NCBI RefSeq assembly: GCF_037042905.1
Contig: NC_087251.1
Coordinates: 48,925,873-48,989,872 of the forward strand
Direction of reading: 5' to 3'
DNA length: 64,000 nucleotides
From: Lytechinus pictus
Lineage: Eukaryota; Echinodermata; Echinoidea; Temnopleuroida; Toxopneustidae
The position numbers and the translations under genes were made by a program. Position 1 is the first letter of the stretch; each line of letters starts with the position of its first letter. Under the pieces are notes generated by a model that was not told where the DNA came from, searched no databases, and saw only the letters and a program-made list of their open reading frames with translations. Positions 57,755 through 64,000 of this stretch are shown here, piece after piece.

Positions 57755-60700
57755 GGAGCATTTTGGGGTAAAAGTTGGGAACCGGTCTATTTCACCTAAT
57801 TTGAATGTGCTGAATCTGATAAGACCGGTTCCCAAGCCAATTTTTCATGTTTTGACCACCTAATTTGCATAAACAAAATGGCTGCCAAATTGACAATTTA
57901 TAATCTTATTTCTACAATATTCTTTTATAATATTCGCTTTCACCGATATGGATACTGCAAAATCCTGCATACTTAACATGTACCATTTGGGAAAATTTGT
58001 TATTTCTGTTTGCGGCTAATAAATTATGCAAATTTATGCATATTTTGCAATATTATGCTATAATTTGATAATTACATCTAAAATGTTTATTATTTCGGGT
58101 ACAAATAGCATTTGTATCATTATAATAACTGTTTGGCCCTTAAATATAATACTCAAGTCATTTTTTAAATGTATTTTATAGTTCTTTGATATTTCTTGTG
58201 TGTTCTTGTATTTTCTGCCATTTGCGTTGTATATGTTTGATATGAGATCTTTAAAAAACTAATATCAATGGCAGACAAATATTAAGCTTCAATGATTGAA
58301 TAATTTGATAAACTTCTTTTGCCACAACTGTTAATTGTACTCAGGAACAAATACACACACATGCTCCCACACCCACACCTGTATATAGAAAGTAATATAC
58401 TTGCAAGGTATAGTAGGCATGCCCAATATAAAAACATTGATGCTGATCCTATAATCATGACAAATACCAAATTCAATGAACCCGTAAGAAAAGAAAAGTT
58501 TAGAAGTTGGAAAACCTGTAATCATGCTGAACTTAAATTTCTTGAAATAGATACATTAAAATGTTTTATAACAGATAAAATAATCAATTAAACGTGTGAT
58601 TTACGCGGTGTAATTATCAATCGGATATAATTATCAGTACATTGTTATTATCCTTGTAGTAAAATTATATCTTTGATTCAGCTCCATCAGAACTGCAATC
58701 ATGGCAGTTAACCAAAGAACTATCTGTAATAATTGCAAAGGATCTGTATTACTGGATCACTTACTAGTTTTTTGGGTCATTACCGATTTATTTATTTATT
58801 TGGCAACGATACATTTTCCCCAAGTCAACCATCAAAGTGATTACTGAAAACCACATCTTTTATCCAATCCTTGCCTTGGAAGATTCTTTGACGAACGATA
58901 CTGAATACAGAAGTGGAAATGATAAAAACATGGGGCTAAACACAGATTAGCTCCATGGTTAAAACATGGGCAAAACAAGGTTTCCAGCCCAGTCACTGCC
59001 CAATGCAGAACAAATTTTCACAGTGTGTCCTATGGTTAAAAAGTGCTAGAGATGCCTGTTGAAGGTAAAACAGCATGGAGACAGTTGCAGAAGTCCAGTC
59101 TAGAGGTTATCCGGTCATGGATGATATTTTCTGCACCACCTCATGTAAGACAATTTCTGATCTCAGCAATTCTGTGGAGCAGGTAATATGCAGAATGGCA
59201 GACATGTGACGTGTGTTTCTTCATGCTCATTGTTCTATCAAAGACTACGCCAAGAGATCTAGCCTTGCATACTGGAGATATATAGCTTCCTCACCTATTA
59301 AGACTGGAGTTGTAGTCATAATAATTACGCATATAAGGAGATGACAGAACAAGATACTTCGCTTTTTATTGTTAAGCTCCAGGAAGTTGACCTTCATCCA
59401 ACATCGAATCCTCAATGGCAGCACCAACAACAGCAGCTGTACGAACCTCTGTATATTTCCCTTTTGGATCAAAAGTTAGGTATACAGCTGGATGTCATCA
59501 GCATAGAAGTGTATACCAAGACCATGTTGCCACATTACAGAGCCAAGAGGAGTGATGTACAGTTTGAAGAACAAGGGACAAGGACAGACTCCCAAGGAAC
59601 TCCATATCAAAGGGTAGTCACAGGAGACTGCATGCCAGTGATGAATACAGCTTCATACAGCTCTGTTGGCAAGGTAAGAGGAAACCTGCCACTGGAGTGC
59701 AGAATCATCAATTCCAAAACAGACTGTGAGTCTCCCAAGAAGAATGACATTTTCACTGGTATCAAAACCGGTTGACAAGTCAAACATAACTTAGGCAACT
59801 GCTTTCCTCATAGAAAGAGAAATCCTGGCTCTACAATCGAAGAAATTCTCGACCTAAACTTTGATGGTGATATCTCAGACTCGCATGCAGCCTATCAAAG
59901 CTGGGTAAGCTGTTGGATGCTGTTAGGTTTAATACCGATAAAAATAAGTGGATTAATAATCACCCACAGGAACGCCAAACATGCCAGGAACCCACCATCC
60001 TCTGAAAGATATCTTCGTTATCAATTTGAAATAGTCTATCTTATGAAGATATGAAGATGTGTGAAAATTAGAAGTTCGATAAATGGCCTAGAAGACATTA
60101 CACAATTCACTGCGGTATTGAAAAGGTGTACTCCGAGCGTTTTAACACCTGAAACAAGATCTGGTTAGACAGCAGATTCTATCTCAAGACAAACGTTTAG
60201 GTTTTCTCTATTGATCTGTGACATGAGAATCGGACATATCTCAAGAACACAAACACTAATCTATGACTTCGATACGAACTGCCTCCGCAGAATACTTGTA
60301 CTAAATTGGTTTTATTTCAACAATTAGAGATGACTTTTATAATATGAGGCTGCCCTATCAATCAAGCCATCCAATGGAACACCAAATCGATGATAACTGA
60401 CATTGATCATTCAACACCCCGAAGGTAAAGGTGTATATCAAGCTGGGGGAAGCTGGATGCCTCTAAGTTGGATGAAGCGGCAATCCTTGATAGGACAGGT
60501 GCAGTACTGCATTGGAAAAGATATATTATGGAGATGCACATGTAATCCGTTAATGAAGTCCAATGGTAAAAAATTGTTATTAAAAGAATATGCAGTGACT
60601 TATTCGTTGTGGAACTTTAGAACATCACAGTCTGGCTTTTAAAACACGGAAAACGGTCTAATTGATAGGCAAAATGAGAAATTAGATGGATTATATGTGG

Positions 60701-61787
60701 GTTCTGTTCTGAGAATTTTTTTTCAATATTGGGACAATTTGACGAGCGTAATGGAGAAAAACACAGGACATCTCATTTTCAGCAGACGGTTTTCACTTCA
60801 TTTTGCTGAAGAAAAACACACTAAATATATATACATGTATGTGTGATCAGATTCTGTTGGTCTGGAACATAACTACTCCAAAGGATATTAAATGCAACTG
60901 ATTGACTATTAGGAGTTGAGAATTACAGTACTGTTATGATTCAAATTTAATAATTCATCATCTAAAATTGTAAATATAAATGAATTGATACCATAATTCA
61001 AGATACCATTTTATAATAAAAATATAAGCAATTAATAGTGACATTTGCTTGAATAAAGATAGCTTCATGAAATTCGTTGGATCTCCACCAGTGTGCTTTT
61101 AAATGGGAAGGCCCTCCGTGCAGGAGTTTACCTTTGTACGCAGATGTGGGTGTGGGAGTGGGTGCATCTGTTTATGCCCATGCCATATACGAATAAAAAA
61201 TGTTAAAAAAGTGATTACATAATTAAATCATTGAAGCTAATTATTTTCTTCCATTGATTGATAATCAATAATTTGACAGATCCCATAACAAAAATAACAA
61301 AACATGTACAAAACAAAAGGTACAAAATACAAAGAAATACATTAGAAATTCAAAAACAATAAAATACATTATTATTCACTGTGATATTATATTCTAAGGG
61401 CCGTACAATTATTTATAATGATGTAAATGCTATTTGTACCAAAAATATAAACATTTGAGCTGAAATTATCAAATTATAGCATAATGATCCAAAATATGCA
61501 TAAATTTGCATAATTAATTAGCCGCAAACAAAAGTAACAAGTTTTCCCGAAAGGTACACGTATGTATGCAGGATTTTGGAGTATTCATGTCTGGGAAAGC
61601 GAATATAATTAAAGAACATTGTCGAAATAATATTCTGAATTGTCAATTTGGCAGCCATTTTGTTTATGCAAATTAGGTGGTCAAAACATGAGAAATTAGC
61701 TTGGGAACCGATCTTATCAGATTCAGAATATTTGAATTGTGTGAAATAGTCCGGTTTCCAACTTTTACCCCAAAATGCTTCTTAAAG
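57755..61787. mobile_element. 4 kb terminal-inverted-repeat element splitting the retrotransposon
   Basis: Inverted arms of about 400 bp: left from AGCATTTTGGGGTAAAAGTT (about 57757) to about 58150, right from about 61395 to the reverse of the same sequence at about 61785. Both arms carry AAATGGCTGCCAAATTGACA and GCATAAATTTGCATAATTA forms. The interior (58.15-61.4 kb) includes a minus-strand LINE relic and AT-rich filler, and no transposase of its own was recognised. It separates gag from the protease. No clean target duplication could be read at the edges. Confidence 0.8.
58960..59830 (-). pseudogene. LINE (CR1/Jockey-like) reverse-transcriptase relic
   Basis: Minus-strand translation across several frames gives [31 protein letters not shown], then [10 protein letters not shown] (catalytic YADD at 59505-59494), WMKVNFLELNNKK, ARSLGVVFDRTMSMKKH and TSRLDFCNCLHAVLPS. 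These are the palm-to-thumb motifs of CR1/Jockey-type LINEs in order. Frameshifts and stops show it is dead. It sits inside the TIR element. Confidence 0.8.
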
Positions 61788-61839
61788 TTTATATAGGCCT
61801 CTTTTTCCAGAATGGGTCTAGTCTATAAAGGACAGCCTC

Positions 61840-62382
61840 ATGCCACAAGACCATGGTAGCTCACGGGCACCGGACTCACAAGCAAGTCCAGGGAGCCCAA
61901 AATTCTCTGAGGTAATAGATGTTCCTTGGAGGAATCCACCATGGCCACCAGACATTCCTGGTGAGGTTAAAGATCAAGATATTGAAGTAGTCATTTGTAG
62001 AATTATGTCTACTTCAACATTGAGTGTTGGGTTGACAGTTGGCAAAGAGCCCATTACATCTGTTTTGGACACTGCGGCAGCTGTCACCATTATATCAGAT
62101 AGGCTATTCAAACGCCTCCAGCCTCGGCCGCCCATCCTTAAGCGTGTAATCCTTAAGGGGGCTGGCCGAGACATGAAAATGGACGGCATGGTGGTAGGGC
62201 CTATCAATATCAAGCTGGGTGCCCAAATACTCAGCGAGAAGATTTATGTAGCTCCGATAGCAGATGAGATGTTGTTTGGCGTTGACTTGTTACGAAAACA
62301 CAATGCCAATATTAGCATCCCAAATGCTATCTTAACTATGAATGGTGAAGACCTACCAATCATACAAAGAGAAGATCCATAA
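61840..62382 (+). pseudogene. pro: Retrotransposon aspartic protease fragment
   Basis: A 180-codon frame with the retropepsin signature SVLDTAAAVTIISDRLF (DTA in place of the more usual DTG), a flap-like LKGAGRDMKMDG and the C-terminal motif EMLFGVDLLRKHNA. It would cleave the Gag-Pol polyprotein. Reverse transcriptase and RNase H, which should follow, are absent: the frame stops and only integrase remnants come next. With gag 4 kb upstream beyond an insertion, this is a fragment of the same Gypsy-like element. Confidence 0.8.
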
Positions 62383-62612
62383 AACAAGGTGATATGATTG
62401 GGAAGGCTTATAAGTCTTGATTGTAGGACCTGACGTAGAACCCTCAGAATGTGTCCCATTGTGGATACTCATGAATCAGGTCTATACTCTTCATCTTCTG
62501 GATCCCTGGAGCCGCTCTGTTGAGGGGCTGGCCCCAGGGGAACAGGAGTTGAGAAGGTTTCTACTTAAAAAGAAATAGATTGGTACACCTTGTCGATTGA
62601 TTAGACAAAGAT

Positions 62613-63200
62613 GTGCCATTAAGTCAAAGACAAAGGGTCCCAAATGAGGCTCTTGAATCTTTTCCTGTAATGTGCATGGAAACATCCTTCAACAAAGCCA
62701 ATTCATTTGAGATCCGAATAGTTGACCCAGCTGAGGTGGCAGAGGAGCCGCCTTCTGACGATTTAGTCAAGATCATGCGGAACCAATTCCTCGAGCCCCC
62801 CTGCAGGTGGTTAACATACAAGAAAGAGCCGGCTGAAGAGACTCTGTTTCCCCTCCCGCCAGAGGGAAAGTTTTTGTGGACAAACAGGGAACTCTTCTAC
62901 CATTACAGAGAAGGAGTCATCTTGATGGAGAAGGATGAGCGTGATGTCATGATGATTTCTGAATCACTACGACATTACATCATCCAGCTTAGTCATGATC
63001 CTCCTTCAGCAGGGCATGCTGGGATCGGTAGCTCTCAGTAATATACCGATACGGCATGTCGGAAGACACTCATCTGCATATAGCCAGGTGTGCAACTTGT
63101 AAAACAAGAAAGCGACCCGTTCTGGGAGGCATCCTATGAAACGTTTTCATGAGAGCGCCCCCTTGGAATGTGTCCATCTTGAACTCAGTATCGATCCTGG
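62613..63200 (+). pseudogene. Integrase N-terminal (HHCC zinc-binding) relic
   Basis: The frame through 63041 reads LFYHYREGVILME, then LRHYIIQLSHDPPSAGHAGI, the region before and including the two His of the integrase zinc domain. After a frame change come ARCATCKTRKRPVLGG (the two Cys) and RAPLECVHLEL, the start of the catalytic core, which then degrades. The rest of the integrase and a 3' LTR are not in the window. Confidence 0.75.
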
Positions 63201-63249
63201 TTATGGCAGATTAAAGCAAGGGAGCTCTATTGCCTCAAATAATGGGGCA

Positions 63250-64000
63250 ATGCTACTCCCTCGCACCTGTCTCTGCCTTTTACCTTCATTGTAAGGCTAT
63301 TTATTTTAAATACAAAAGTTGTATTTTATATGTGTTTATTATGCTTTATATATGTAATACGGAAAATAGACGCCTATGATTTACAATTCTTATTGAGTTA
63401 TGCTTTTTGTTGAAATTGGAAAATTAGATCAGATAAGTAATAATATATACATATGTATGTATGTATCGATTTAAATATTTGCTTACTTTTTTACTTAGAT
63501 ACATAAACAAGGCAGAGACAAGGTAAGAATATGTTTTATGATTGATAGTGATGTACAATGTATATATTGATGTATTTATGTTATATCTATGTCATGAACA
63601 AATAAGAAAAAATAAGAAAAGAAAAAAGATCACAAAGAAAAGAAAAAAAAAATCTCAAAAGAAAATAAAAAGATTACAGAAGAAAAGAAAAAGAAAAAAA
63701 GATCACAGACAAAAAAAAAATTAAGGAGAAAAGAAAAAGAAAACAAAAGAAGAAAAGAAAGAAAAAAGATCAAAGAATACGAAAAAAGGAAAGAAAAAGA
63801 TATGATCAAGAAAAAAAAGGAAAAACAAATGTACGTTGATGTATATTTTATGGTTTTATGTTTAGGGTTACCTTATGTTAAAGTTGAATTAAGAAGGGGG
63901 TGAGTTTCCATAAATATAGGTTCTACATACAATATATAGTATATATAAGTTGTTCAAACACATAGCATGTCACAATAATCCTCTGCCTTCTCGATATTTT
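63250..64000. other. AT-rich end segment with purine tract
   Basis: A long A/G-rich tract at about 63598-63825 (AGAAAAGAAAAAAGATCACA repeated imperfectly) lies in AT-rich sequence. No gene or LTR recognised. Confidence 0.6.

Noticed and set aside
55887-57771. Other frames inside gag, up to 213 codons
   Set aside because: Low-complexity or shadow translations of the Pro/Gly-rich gag; domain matches are only in the main frame.
63542-63724. Lys-rich 60-codon frame
   Set aside because: Translation of an A/G-rich low-complexity tract.

Overview
The window reads as nuclear genomic DNA of a deuterostome animal, most likely an echinoderm and probably a sea urchin. The signs are intron-containing genes with GT..AG splice sites, a Lefty ligand gene (a family known only from deuterostomes), AT-rich spacers with long poly-C/poly-G runs, and a very dense population of short inverted-repeat transposons, tRNA-headed SINEs and LINE remnants. 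The species assignment is inference; no search was possible.

Three host genes can be assembled. (1) 3.8-6.5 kb, plus strand: a complete four-exon lefty/antivin gene (401 aa) with a TATA/Inr core promoter at the expected spacing and a poly(A) signal. (2) 19.9-29.1 kb, plus strand: a two-exon MSANTD3-like gene (Myb/SANT-like DNA-binding domain, acidic stretch, C-terminal coiled coil; 451 aa) split by a 7.85 kb intron. (3) 38.4-50.35 kb, minus strand: GSTZ1 (maleylacetoacetate isomerase), with seven coding exons whose joined phases reproduce the family from the SSCSW active-site motif to the stop; its extreme 5' exon is not placed with certainty. The three are unrelated in function and show no operon-like arrangement.

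Most of the rest is mobile DNA. About a dozen MITE-like foldback elements fall into several families (788, 2741, 9908, 11903, 13868, 14603, 24608, 25824, 30515, 45534 and others). hAT-like elements carry poly-C/G runs; one has a perfect 8-bp target duplication (27857-28073). Two Helentron/'pearl'-like elements (38755-39846 and 48211-49857) carry tandem arrays in which each unit holds a perfect DR1 nuclear-receptor half-site pair. Two SINE copies lie in a GSTZ1 intron. The most striking structure is a 4.16 kb near-perfect palindromic element (33016-37179), flanked by GTTATT direct repeats, whose arms carry arrays of a 31-bp unit that is itself built on an 18-bp palindrome.

From about 53.7 kb to 63.2 kb lies a decayed Gypsy-like LTR retrotransposon: LTR-like segment, CTG-repeat leader, long intact gag with an N-terminal helix-hairpin-helix and a CCHC knuckle, aspartic protease, integrase remnants. 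It is split between gag and protease by a 4 kb terminal-inverted-repeat element that itself contains a minus-strand LINE reverse-transcriptase remnant. Reverse transcriptase and RNase H of the LTR element are missing.

No CRISPR, rRNA or credible functional tRNA gene was seen. Coordinates of repeat edges are by-eye and may be off by a few bases.
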